Notes: a model not told the origin generated them from the letters alone. Positions 42,258 to 50,460 are shown, numbered from the stretch's first letter. The stretch: 64,000 nucleotides of DNA from Pleomorphomonas sp. T1.2MG-36 (GCF_950100655.1 NZ_CATNLY010000045.1:186001-250000); one strand, 5' to 3'. Program-made: numbers and translations.

Positions 42258-43661
42258 ATGGCCCAATCGGCATCTACTGAAACGCGCTTTCTCGAAATGC
42301 ACTCTGGGAAGTGGCGAGTAGTTGTCTCAGTTCCCCGCAGCCTTCAGCCCAAGCTCGGAACCAAGCTCAAGCGCTCCCTTGACACCGACAGTCTTGCCAT
42401 CGCCAACGCACTTAAGTGGCGAGTTGTCGCAGAGTTGAAAGCAATTATTGCGGAAGCGCAGGGCGAGAAATCTGATCTTCGCGAGGCCCGGACGCGGGCG
42501 GCCCTCAACATCCTGAAGCGTCGCCGCGCTATAATAGACCCCTTGGAGTTGAACGAGATTGCTGACGAGACGGCGCATGTTGCCGCCGAGCTGCTTGGCG
42601 ATCCGATCGGGACCGAAGCGGGACCGGACGGGGAACTTCAAGAGGTCTTCGATCCCTCTCGGGAAGCTATGGCGAACAGCTTCTTTGACGTGGCGAGCGG
42701 TAGGGCGGTGCCGATCGACCTTTATCGGCCCGACTATCTGTCGCAGCTCAAAGTCAAGCCCAGGACCCGCGCCGACGATAAGCGTGCTGTCGTTCTCCTC
42801 GCCGACTGGTGTAGGACCAACAGCATTCCCGCAACGCTTCAGGCTATCACTAGGAAGGTCGCTATGCGCTTCGTTGATGCCATGACCAACGCCGGAAATG
42901 GCCGGAATCCGGTCACCATGAAGAAGTACTTCAGCCGGCTTTCGATTTATTGGCAATGGCTGCTTCAGCGCGAACATGTCGAGCTTAATCCTTGGCAGGG
43001 CATCAAACGGCCAACTGACACAAGCCCACATGATGAGAAGGAGCGTCCGTTCACTCGCGAGGAGATGATGGCTCTTCTCAACGGTCCCGCCTCGGCGGCA
43101 ATGCACGATTTGATGCGCATCGGAGCGCTGACAGGTGCTCGGCTCGACGCCGTTGTCTCCCTGACGGTAAAGGACTGTCGGGATGGCCTGTTCCTGTTCA
43201 AACCTCAAAAGAAGGAGCCAGCACCGAGAGTCGTTCCCATCCATTCCAGCCTTCTCGGGATCGTAGCGGCTCGTGTCGCCGGCAAATCGGAGGGCGATGA
43301 TCTTTTCCCCGAGTGGCCACCGCCGAAGTCGTCTATGTCCCTGCGCGAAAGGTCCTTCAAGGCGTCAAACGCGTTTACAGCTTACCGTCGCAGCATAGGG
43401 GTTGATGACTGCGTGGCAGGCAAGCGGCGGTCTTTGGTGAACTTCCATTCATTCCGTCGCTGGTTCATCACGGAAGCCGAGCGGGCGGGTCAACCGGAAC
43501 ATATCATTGCCGCCGTGGTCGGCCACAAGCGGCAGGGAATGACGCTCGGACGATATTCGAGTGGGCCGGCCATTGAGCAGGCAAGGGTATGTGTCGAGGC
43601 TGTCAGATTGCCGGAAGGGAACGAGCTGGCCACCGTGGCTGGTTCGGCCACCAGTCATTGA
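42258..43661 (+). CDS. Tyrosine-type site-specific integrase of the tRNA-Ala element
   Basis: The 467-residue protein is a phage-type integrase. The N-terminal part has a SAM-like core-binding region (about 180-265), and the catalytic domain carries Arg295 (TGARLDAVVSL), a Lys in KPQKKEPAP, His397 and Arg400 (HSFRRWF), His423 (VVGHKRQG) and nucleophile Tyr433 (LGRYSSG). The frame is open from 42159, but the first 33 codons cover the arm-site repeats (they read GTQRGTQR), so ATG 42258 is preferred. It recombines attP with the 3' end of tRNA-Ala. It is not related closely to XerC. Confidence 0.92.
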   Translation: MAQSASTETRFLEMHSGKWRVVVSVPRSLQPKLGTKLKRSLDTDSLAIANALKWRVVAELKAIIAEAQGEKSDLREARTRAALNILKRRRAIIDPLELNEIADETAHVAAELLGDPIGTEAGPDGELQEVFDPSREAMANSFFDVASGRAVPIDLYRPDYLSQLKVKPRTRADDKRAVVLLADWCRTNSIPATLQAITRKVAMRFVDAMTNAGNGRNPVTMKKYFSRLSIYWQWLLQREHVELNPWQGIKRPTDTSPHDEKERPFTREEMMALLNGPASAAMHDLMRIGALTGARLDAVVSLTVKDCRDGLFLFKPQKKEPAPRVVPIHSSLLGIVAARVAGKSEGDDLFPEWPPPKSSMSLRERSFKASNAFTAYRRSIGVDDCVAGKRRSLVNFHSFRRWFITEAERAGQPEHIIAAVVGHKRQGMTLGRYSSGPAIEQARVCVEAVRLPEGNELATVAGSATSH

Positions 43662-43813
43662 ATCCCGACTAAGCCAAGGGTCGCTCATCCGAAAAGCCAT
43701 ATACGTGACAGCGGATCGGGATTTCCCCCCGGCCGCATTCTAGGAATTCCCTGCTATCCTCGCCCATCCTGCGGCATTTGTCCGGGATGGCGGATTAAGG
43801 AGAAGCGAGGCAA

Positions 43814-44245
43814 ATGGAAACCATCCTTCTCACGTCCCTGACATCCATCTTGGCTGCGCTGATCGCCGCAGGAGTTACCTCCATACTGACCCGCCGAAGA
43901 GAGCACGAGGCCGAGTGGAGGAAGCTGAAGCACGCCTGTTATCAGGAGTACATCTCAGCCATGTCGGAGATCGTCGAAGGACGCTCGACGGTGGAGGCTC
44001 AGCGCCGATTCGCCAACGCGGTTAACGGCCTGATACTTGTTGCCCCCGAGGATGTCCTCCTAGCCAGAGATGCATTCTTGAGAGAAAATTCTGTGCGGAA
44101 CCCATCTCGTTCCCAATCCGAGCATGATCGTCTTCTCAATGTTCTTCTCCGGGCGATGCGGCAGGATATTCACAAGAAAGCCCGAGTCTCAGAGGCCTAT
44201 GAGTTCTATTTGCAAGCGCCGCCACCAGGAACGCCACCGTCCTGA
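43814..44245 (+). CDS. Membrane-anchored hypothetical protein
   Basis: The 143-residue protein has one N-terminal membrane helix (ILLTSLTSILAALIAAGVTS, residues 4-23), a positive RRRE stop, and a helical cytoplasmic part. EHEAEWRKLKHACYQEYISAM and FANAVNGLILVAPEDVLLARDAF are segments I have seen in widespread hypothetical proteins of the same plan. GGAG precedes the ATG. No catalytic motif is visible and the function is unknown. Confidence 0.7.
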   Translation: METILLTSLTSILAALIAAGVTSILTRRREHEAEWRKLKHACYQEYISAMSEIVEGRSTVEAQRRFANAVNGLILVAPEDVLLARDAFLRENSVRNPSRSQSEHDRLLNVLLRAMRQDIHKKARVSEAYEFYLQAPPPGTPPS

Positions 44246-44319
44246 AGAGAGCTGGTAGTAAGCGCCCAGTCGCCCAATAGACCCTGCCTCAATGGACGTG
44301 TCCGACCGCAGCCGAAGTG

Positions 44320-44351
44320 TGTCCAAAAGAATGGCATTGACATTTTGGACA
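44320..44351. promoter_or_regulatory. Inverted repeat TGTCCAAAA-N14-TTTTGGACA, possible recombinase site
   Basis: Perfect 9-bp arms at 44320-44328 and 44343-44351 lie 51 bp before the serine recombinase start. Resolvase subsites are about 28-34 bp inverted repeats with TGTC-type ends, often just upstream of the resolvase gene. Other GGAC/GTCC words occur nearby (44294-44303 and 44382-44386) and could be further subsites. It could instead be an operator for another regulator. Confidence 0.5.
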
Positions 44352-44401
44352 TATAGGAGTCCGATGGTCTTGACCCTATTGGACGTCTCGGAGCATCCGC
44401 C

Positions 44402-44980
44402 ATGCTGATTGGATACGCCAGAACCTCAACCACCGAACAAGAAGCCGGCCTTGAAGCCCAGCTTAGGGACCTCAAAGTAGCGGGATGTGAAGAGGTCTAT
44501 TCAGAACAGGTCTCATCCATCGAAGCCACGCGGCCGGAGCTTGAAGCCGCCATCAAATTCACTCGCAAAGGTGACACGTTGGTGGTGACAAAGCTGGACC
44601 GCCTCGTGCGCTCGACGCTCCGCTTATGGACCATCGTTGAGGAGTTGGAGCGAAAGGGCGTCGGCCTCCGCATCCTCAATCTCGGTGGCGAACTGGTTGA
44701 CACCAAGTCGGCAACGGGCAAGCTCCTCCTCAATGTCTTCGCCGGCTTCGCTCAGTTTGAACGCGAGATGATGCTGGAGCGGCAGCGCGAGGGCATCGCC
44801 AAGGCCAAGGCTGAGGGCAAATACAAAGGACGAAAGCCGAGCGCCCGCCTTAAGGCCGGTGAGGTCCGGTCCATGTCGGCGGCCGGAAAGACCCCCACTG
44901 AGATCGCCAAGGCCTTAGGGATCGGCCGTGGAAGTGTCTATCGGGCGCTGGTGAAGGACGCCAACTCGGCGGCGGAATAG
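44402..44980 (+). CDS. Serine recombinase (resolvase/invertase family)
   Basis: The 192-residue protein is a small serine recombinase. The N-terminus MLIGYARTSTTEQ has the nucleophile Ser9. VVTKLDRLVRSTLRLW holds the conserved active-site arginines, and GKLLLNVFAGFAQFEREMMLERQREGIAKAKAEGKYKGR is the dimer and hinge region. The C-terminal helix-turn-helix is KTPTEIAKALGIGRGSVYRAL. Such enzymes resolve dimers or invert DNA. Within this element it may resolve multimers of an excised circle. A perfect inverted repeat upstream is a candidate site. Confidence 0.93.
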   Translation: MLIGYARTSTTEQEAGLEAQLRDLKVAGCEEVYSEQVSSIEATRPELEAAIKFTRKGDTLVVTKLDRLVRSTLRLWTIVEELERKGVGLRILNLGGELVDTKSATGKLLLNVFAGFAQFEREMMLERQREGIAKAKAEGKYKGRKPSARLKAGEVRSMSAAGKTPTEIAKALGIGRGSVYRALVKDANSAAE

Positions 44981-45004
44981 CTAAGGAGCAAGCGCGGCAA
45001 CTAC

Positions 45005-45523
45005 CTATCGCGGAAGATAAGATAGTACGTCGTTCCCTTGGTTCATCCGCTCTGCCATCCGGATGCAGGTAGGAATCTGACCGCAAGCCGTCATTGCCGC
45101 CCGTTGGGCCTGCGCCTCAACCGTCTGCTGTGCTTCCGTGCTTTCCCAGATCAAGGCCAACCCGATGCCAAGCAGCAAAATGACGGGATATCCGTATTGC
45201 CTAGCCCACAGCCTGGCGCGACCCTCCCACAGCTTACCATAAGGGCTATCCATGAGGATAAGCATCAAGCTGCCACTCATTACGGTTGCGGCAAGGCCAA
45301 ACCAACCGAACCACCAGGGAAGCTCTGGTGAGAGCCAAGCAATGCAGCGCGTCACGCCAATGACCAAAATAAGCGCCAAGCCCCAGATGATCGCATAGAA
45401 GGCGATCTGTTCAAACAGGCCTCGCATCGCCTCAGTACCGGGATCGGTTAGGTTTTGATTGCGCTTGGCCTCCGAGGCATACAATTTCCGCCAAAGTAGT
45501 GCTTCAGGCTGGTCCTCAGACAT
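45005..45523 (-). CDS. Three-helix membrane protein, unknown function
   Basis: The 172-residue product has predicted membrane helices near residues 42-64, 70-92 and 111-126. The N-terminus is polar (MSEDQPEALLWRKLYASEAKR). The C-terminal tail has two cysteines (MTACGQIPTCIRMAERMNQG). I do not recognise the family. It lies 48 bases downstream of another membrane-protein gene on the same strand, so the two are probably one operon. Confidence 0.65.
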   Translation of the reverse strand: MSEDQPEALLWRKLYASEAKRNQNLTDPGTEAMRGLFEQIAFYAIIWGLALILVIGVTRCIAWLSPELPWWFGWFGLAATVMSGSLMLILMDSPYGKLWEGRARLWARQYGYPVILLLGIGLALIWESTEAQQTVEAQAQRAAMTACGQIPTCIRMAERMNQGNDVLSYLPR

Positions 45524-45571
45524 TTTGGAATGCCCCTATTCGCGCCAGAGCAAAAGACCGTCGATAGCAAT

Positions 45572-45859
45572 CTATTTCCCCGCAGCCCGGTTTCCCAAAT
45601 GAGCTTTGACCTTCAAGAACAGCCATGTCGGCATCAGCGCCAATATCGTAATGCCGATACCATAGCCCAAGAGCTGGCCAATTTGATTAGCGGTGCCCAG
45701 TGGGTCGGGAGCCAAAACGCCACGCACCGTGCTGACAAACAACGCCAGTATACAAAATGCCACGGCTGCGGATGTGATCCGCTGAAGCTGCAAGAAGGCA
45801 AAGCCGAGGACAATGACAACGGCGCCGGCAACTGCCCAATGGGTCCAAAGCGGCTGCAT
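45572..45859 (-). CDS. Small three-helix membrane protein, unknown function
   Basis: The 95-residue protein has three hydrophobic stretches (about 8-24, 31-47, 62-83) and short polar ends. GGGGAA lies seven bases before the ATG. It is the first gene of a two-gene minus-strand operon with the 172-residue membrane protein. No motif of a known family was seen. The paired small membrane proteins could form a holin-like, toxin-like or transport unit, but nothing in the sequence decides this. Confidence 0.6.
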   Translation of the reverse strand: MQPLWTHWAVAGAVVIVLGFAFLQLQRITSAAVAFCILALFVSTVRGVLAPDPLGTANQIGQLLGYGIGITILALMPTWLFLKVKAHLGNRAAGK

Positions 45860-46259
45860 TTTAGCATTCCCCGAAGTCAGGTGCCTGCGGTGCGCCCCCG
45901 CAAGCGTGCTCCATGACTCTGGTGATCGGGGAGTTGGAAAACCGACCGAGGGCGGTCCCCGTGGCCTTTAGTTCGGAGAACCTGGACATACGCCACAGGC
46001 TCCCCGACCATAGGTCGAGGATTGGCGGCATTTCCGGTTGCCGCCCTTACCACTCGGTAGGGGTTTCCACGCCCCAGAGCGCTGCGTCTGCGCTCCAAAA
46101 CCATCATAGAGGGGGAGGTCGGGACTTGTCACCTCCACTGAAGTGATTAATCTTTTTGAGCTTCGAACTTCTGGTGGCTGCCGAATTAGGGTGGAAGCTG
46201 AGGAAGCGCCGTGGCAAAACCGGTAGCGCCAGTTTGAAGCTCTCTGCTTCTGAAGTCTT
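45860..46259 (-). other. Gene-free divergent region with at least five stem-loops
   Basis: The region separates divergent genes. Between 45944 and 46136 there are five inverted repeats: 45944-45957, 46002-46020, 46024-46045 (perfect 7-bp stem), 46060-46075 and 46114-46136. The second pairs completely only as minus-strand RNA, where its C-A mismatch becomes a U-G pair, so a structured minus-strand RNA, perhaps the leader of the 95-residue membrane protein gene, is plausible. A 76-codon minus-strand frame here (45877-46107) has no coding features. Confidence 0.45.
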
Positions 46260-47033
46260 ATGACCGATCCCTATCAGACCTTTATCAAAAGCAAGAAGCG
46301 CGGCGAGGACATCCGGCGCCGTGCAGCCGACCCCGAAGGATTCGAGGCCCGTTGCGTCATTCCGGGTTGCGGACAGCCGACCATGCGAGCCGAAGGCACT
46401 GGGCTCGCCGCCTTCCATTGCAAACGTCATGTCGACCATAAGGCTCGCCATGGTAGCCACTGGCACGGCACCTACAGGGCGGCCGACATTGCGCCTTACC
46501 GCAAGGCTGCCGATAGGTGGCTCAAGGCCAACGCCGCTGACAGCGCGGTGGTTTCGGCAGTCGGCGCTCTCCGTGGCCTTCTCGACGGCTCCGGCCCCTT
46601 CACGCCCTCCACCTCGCTCCGGGGCCTCCCAGTTCGCGACAGGGCACGCATCGCCTTCGTGCGGCTCGCAAGGGCAGAAATCAAACCGGAAACCATCCTC
46701 GCAATCCACCTAGCCATGTCCGCTTTGATCGAGGAAGACCCCGGCTCGCATCGGGTCCGTGAGTTCCGCGTCGTGCAGGTGGCGAAGGCAGTCCACCGGC
46801 TGGCTTCGGGCTATCACAGGAAATGGGAATTCGAGGGAGCGGACGGCAAGACGAGGGCGACCGAACTGCACGGCTACGCAAGGTCGACTGGAAGAGTCTT
46901 GCGGCTCATCGGCGAGGAAATCGATAGGGCTTGCGAGATGTTGGCGGCGGACCATATGGCCGATGTGATGGCACTGAAGGTCGAGCGCTACGGGACGCAT
47001 CCGAGGAAGCCGCAGGGACCGGCTGATCGTTGA
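46260..47033 (+). CDS. Hypothetical protein with N-terminal Cys/His-rich motif
   Basis: The 257-residue protein has a possible zinc-binding segment near residues 32-68 (CVIPGCG, then HCKRHVDHKARHGSHWH). A helical region follows with LRGLPVRDRARIAFVRLARAEIKP and a basic C-terminus (YHRKWEFEGADGKTRATELHGYARSTGRVLR). Such proteins recur in alphaproteobacterial mobile elements without assigned function, in my recollection. A DNA-binding role is plausible but unproven. The ribosome site is weak (TGAAG). Confidence 0.65.
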   Translation: MTDPYQTFIKSKKRGEDIRRRAADPEGFEARCVIPGCGQPTMRAEGTGLAAFHCKRHVDHKARHGSHWHGTYRAADIAPYRKAADRWLKANAADSAVVSAVGALRGLLDGSGPFTPSTSLRGLPVRDRARIAFVRLARAEIKPETILAIHLAMSALIEEDPGSHRVREFRVVQVAKAVHRLASGYHRKWEFEGADGKTRATELHGYARSTGRVLRLIGEEIDRACEMLAADHMADVMALKVERYGTHPRKPQGPADR

Positions 47034-47386
47034 TCGGTGTTAGGGCGACGCCATTCAAGCAGATGGTGCCACTTTCCCGAGAGATAAGGCGAGGCCGAGC
47101 GGTCCGTACAGATTGGGGTGCTGTTCGTGCGCCTATGGCACATGCAAAAGCAAATCTGCGCTCCCTATGGTTGTTGGCCTTACTCCGTCGGAGAAAATGA
47201 AGCGCAAATATGCTATACTTCACGGTGTCGCTTGTAGCTATGACCACGAGCGAGCAGCTGGCACAGTCCAAAAGGATTGACCCGTCGCGCTGCGATCTTT
47301 GGCAAGTGAGCCCAACAAGCTAAACCGCGTGTCCAATCGGCCTGGACTCGTGGCTTCACCCCTAGGCCGAACAATAGGTATCAATA
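47034..47386. other. Gene-free interval inside the element
   Basis: Between the Cys/His-rich protein gene and the RNase H-like gene I see no coding frame and no strong hairpin or repeat. The composition becomes less GC-rich from about 47150 on, consistent with acquired DNA. Confidence 0.4.
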
Positions 47387-47872
47387 TTGAGTAGTTCGCC
47401 TACCGACAACATAGTTGCGTCATGTCGTCACCAAGCCATTCTTTACATGCAGGCCAACAAAGGTCCTCATTATGGAGTTGTGTGGTGGGAACTAGAGATT
47501 GATGGCGTGGTTTCTGGGTTAAACAGATCCAAGATTACCTCAGAGATGCCTCTCACCGACGCCCCAGACGAACTGTATGCTGCCGCGCTTCTGGACGCGT
47601 TGAGTTTTGTTCCTCCAAATTCGGATGTAAGGCTCTTTAACGACTATGAAGCGTTCCACGGCGCATTCTCAAAGGACTTCCTCATCAAGTGGGAGAGAGA
47701 GAATTTCAAGGGACGCCCTATCTGGCGTGAAGTGTCTCGTTGCTTGAACGAGAACCACATCACCGTAGGCCGGAGCAAAGCCGAAAAAGGCTCGCCAGAC
47801 TTGAAACGTCTGAAAGCTCTTCAAGCCCCTCAAATCGGCTTCAACGGCTTCAACGGGAAAGATGCCGCCTAA
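47387..47872 (+). CDS. RNase H-fold protein, probably lacking one catalytic Asp
   Basis: The 161-residue protein can be aligned by eye with bacterial RNase HI. AILYMQANKGPHYGVVWWEL corresponds to the first strands, DELYAAALLDAL (Glu62) to the helix with the second catalytic acid, VRLFNDYEAF (Asp86) to the strand with the third, and IKWERENFKGRPIWREVSRCL to the helix-loop before the last strand. The first catalytic Asp position appears to be Gln22. The start is TTG 47387; ATG 47447 would cut off the first strand. Codon use is less GC-rich than neighbours. The activity is unproven. Confidence 0.5.
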   Translation: MSSSPTDNIVASCRHQAILYMQANKGPHYGVVWWELEIDGVVSGLNRSKITSEMPLTDAPDELYAAALLDALSFVPPNSDVRLFNDYEAFHGAFSKDFLIKWERENFKGRPIWREVSRCLNENHITVGRSKAEKGSPDLKRLKALQAPQIGFNGFNGKDAA

Positions 47873-48216
47873 GCCCATGACTGCGGTTGTGGCATTTGTA
47901 CCGCTAACCCACATCGTTGATGTGACGCCCCTGTTAGTCAGTGACCGAGCAGGGTGATCCGGATGACGGCATGATCGAATGCAGTCTTCCGTGAGGCATT
48001 TCAAACTCGCTGCGTACTCGCGCCCTGTTGGGGTCTAGCCCTTTGAATGCCGCTATTCCGCTCTGCCGTCATGGCCTGAGCGATACCGTTTTCCGTGGCA
48101 GATCGCCTTGCGTGGTTTTGCAGGGGCTCCTCACGTATGTTGACTCTCCGAGAGGTTGGCTGCCGTTGGTGGTCGACCTCTCGGTTGCCCTCTTCCCATG
48201 AGCCGCACTTTCCACC
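47873..48216. other. Gene-free interval inside the element
   Basis: No gene is supported here. A minus-strand frame from 48004 overlaps the RNase H-like gene and is antisense to it. No strong terminator or repeat was found. Confidence 0.4.
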
Positions 48217-49545
48217 ATGCCTCATCACCGCACCGCCGATAACTCCGATGTCGCTAGCTTGGAGGATATCTCCGAGTGGGCGAGCATGTTTGACCCGTGG
48301 CTGGCTTTGCGCAGTCCCGAGGCCAGCGATGGCCACCTCCATCCGCTTGTTGGACATCTCATTGCTGAAATAACCTCTATGGAACGGCGGAAGCGCAGTC
48401 GCTCCAGCAGCATGGAGGACGGCTTGCGGCTTGGCATCGAGAGCGTCACGGCGAATCTCGTTCGGGCCGCGCTCTACCAGCCAGAGGGAAAGCTCCTCGT
48501 CCTCCTGGCGCGACCGACAGACAAGCAAAGCCGATACGACCGGCCGGGCTTCCGAAAGCTGAGGGAGTGGCTCCTCACCCTAGAAACCTTGGGCTACGTC
48601 GAGGTCCGTGCGTCTAGAAAGATCGGCGTTGCCAGCCATGTTGTTGTAACCGGGAAGTTCTGTTCCCTGCTGGATCAGGCGTCGATAGCAGCCACGGATA
48701 GGGACCTTCAGAGGCTTGACGGGTGGGAGTTAGTTATCCTCCGCCGCAACGTGAGACTGCGGCCAGGTGGCGTCAAGTTCGGCCAGAATCTCGATTATGT
48801 GGACACCGCCGAGACCCGAAAATTCCGTGAGGAACTGGTCATGATCAACCGGTGGCTCAGGAACGCCGACATCGGTTTCTTCGGTAATGTCGCAGTAGAC
48901 CTTACGCGAAAGACCCTGCACCGCTCTTTCATCCTCCCGCCATTCATAGAGACCGACCGAGCCATCTTCGATTACGGTGGCCGGCTTGGCGGTGGCTGGT
49001 GGATGTCGCTGCCAAAGGCCGAACGGCGGTTTATCAGGATCGACGGCGAGGACCAGATTTCCGACCTCGATTTTTCCTCAATGTTCGTCCGCTTAGCGCT
49101 GCATTCCGTCGGCGCCCCGTTGCCAGATGGAGACCTCTACGGCGCCATTCCGGGAGTTGAGACGGAAGAACATCGACAGGCGGTAAAGACCGTCGTTCTC
49201 AACCTCCTCGGTCGCTCAAGTCCGTTGGCGAAGTTGCCGGCGGGTGTTGGTCCCGGCCTGCCGCCTCAGCTGCGTTCCGCCGTAGCCGTCCGGTCGGCCA
49301 TTCTCAACAGCATCCCCGGCCTTGAAGCCGCCGTTGAGCGTGGCCTTTGCTACAGCCTGTTCCGGACGGAGAGCAACATTTTGGTCCGCGCTCTGTTGAA
49401 GCTGACGGCACTGAATATCACCGGGCTAGGCATGCACGACGGCATCATGGTCGCCGCGTCAAGGGCCGAGCTAGCCAAGGCGGCGCTTCAGGAAGCCGCT
49501 CGCGAAGAGATTGGTGTTGAGTTGCCAGTCGTCCGCAAAATGTGA
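48217..49545 (+). CDS. Putative single-subunit polymerase-like protein (palm motifs A, B, C)
   Basis: The 442-residue protein has a C-terminal half that resembles family A / T7-type polymerases. The block FDYGGRLGGGWWMSLPK (251-267) leads into DLDFSSMFVRLAL (Asp285, like motif A), then Arg320-x3-Lys324 with VVLNLLGRSS (like motif B), and GMHDGIMVA (His407-Asp408, like motif C HDE or HDSF). The N-terminal half (1-230) is helical with a possible winged-helix segment (REWLLTLETLGYVEVRASRK). I recall hypothetical proteins with GGRFYGGWW and DYSGLH blocks in other mobile elements. Polymerase activity is inference. Confidence 0.5.
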   Translation: MPHHRTADNSDVASLEDISEWASMFDPWLALRSPEASDGHLHPLVGHLIAEITSMERRKRSRSSSMEDGLRLGIESVTANLVRAALYQPEGKLLVLLARPTDKQSRYDRPGFRKLREWLLTLETLGYVEVRASRKIGVASHVVVTGKFCSLLDQASIAATDRDLQRLDGWELVILRRNVRLRPGGVKFGQNLDYVDTAETRKFREELVMINRWLRNADIGFFGNVAVDLTRKTLHRSFILPPFIETDRAIFDYGGRLGGGWWMSLPKAERRFIRIDGEDQISDLDFSSMFVRLALHSVGAPLPDGDLYGAIPGVETEEHRQAVKTVVLNLLGRSSPLAKLPAGVGPGLPPQLRSAVAVRSAILNSIPGLEAAVERGLCYSLFRTESNILVRALLKLTALNITGLGMHDGIMVAASRAELAKAALQEAAREEIGVELPVVRKM

Positions 49546-49805
49546 ACTCCGAGGGGTGCGCTTATCTGGCTTCTAAAGGGGTTTCCCTCTCGGTATATAG
49601 AGAAGTCTTTGCCAGTTATCCTCTCAACATCAACGCGTTAAGGGCTATTCAAGGCCGTCCTCAGGCCGCCCGCACGGATCATTTCGAGCCCTGCTAGAGG
49701 CCCCCGTGCACCGTTCTGAGGGAGGAGGTGGTGAAAGGAGAATAGACCATCTCTATCCATCCCCTCCCGCTGAGAGACACCCCGGATGGTCACATCAAGC
49801 GCATC

Positions 49806-49845
49806 CCATGCCAACATCGAGCCTGCCATCAAGAGAGCGGCATGG
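49806..49845. repeat. Dyad 1: CCATGCC-N26-GGCATGG
   Basis: Seven-base arms at 49806-49812 and 49839-49845. The interior has ACATCG near the left arm and AAGA near the right, shared with the second dyad at 49913. Confidence 0.6.
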
Positions 49846-49912
49846 CCTTATGAACCACATGGTCGACTTGAAGTCTCCTTCATGCACCTTTGCTCACTAC
49901 CAAGGAGGGCCA

Positions 49913-49949
49913 CCATGCCGGACATCGGGTGGCACTAAGATCGGCATGG
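49913..49949. repeat. Dyad 2: CCATGCC-N23-GGCATGG
   Basis: Arms at 49913-49919 and 49943-49949 are identical to those of dyad 1, and the interior again has ACATCG-G and AAGA. The module is therefore duplicated, about 105 bp apart. Confidence 0.6.
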
Positions 49950-50426
49950 TGCATGGCTGTGGACTTAGGGGGAGTGAGGAGGAATGAGGGCAACCTCTCC
50001 TATGGTCCCAAGACCTAAGGGTCTGACATGGAGGTGTCCGGGAGAATGCCTTGAGGTATGCCCTGGCGCCCTGCCCCAGCAAGACCGAGGAGAGGCATGA
50101 GGTGAGCTGAGGAAGAGCACCAAGTGAGCATGAAGCCGATGACTTCAAGTCTATGCTTCAAGTGTCCAGCATGCCCCATGAAGCGCCGCCCTTGATGGGG
50201 AGGGAGATGCAAGAGCATCGAATAGGACATATCCCCAAAGCGCATGGTGCCAACCCAATGCCACCGCCAAGCTCTTCCGACTGTCCTTAGGGTCTACGAC
50301 TGCCGAGAGGGTCGGCTTGTTGCCTGCCTCTGGTACCCTAGCGATGAGACTTTGGGCTTCCGCGTAAGGGCGGGGCTCGGCGGTCTTTTCGGCTGCCGAA
50401 ACGGCGCCTCGAATGTGTGGACCACG

Positions 50427-50460
50427 GGGTACGCAATTAGGGTACGCGGCGGGGTACGCA
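50427..50460 (+). repeat. Right integrase arm-site array (three repeats)
   Basis: GGGTACGCA, GGGTACGCG and GGGTACGCA start at 50427, 50440 and 50452, with the same 13- and 12-bp spacing and the same orientation as the left array. The distance to the core is 62 bp, equal to that on the left. Confidence 0.85.

Noticed and set aside
45877..46107. 76-codon minus-strand frame in the divergent region of the element
   Set aside because: No ribosome site, no recognisable motif, and the sequence is dominated by inverted repeats, which better fits structured RNA or regulatory DNA.
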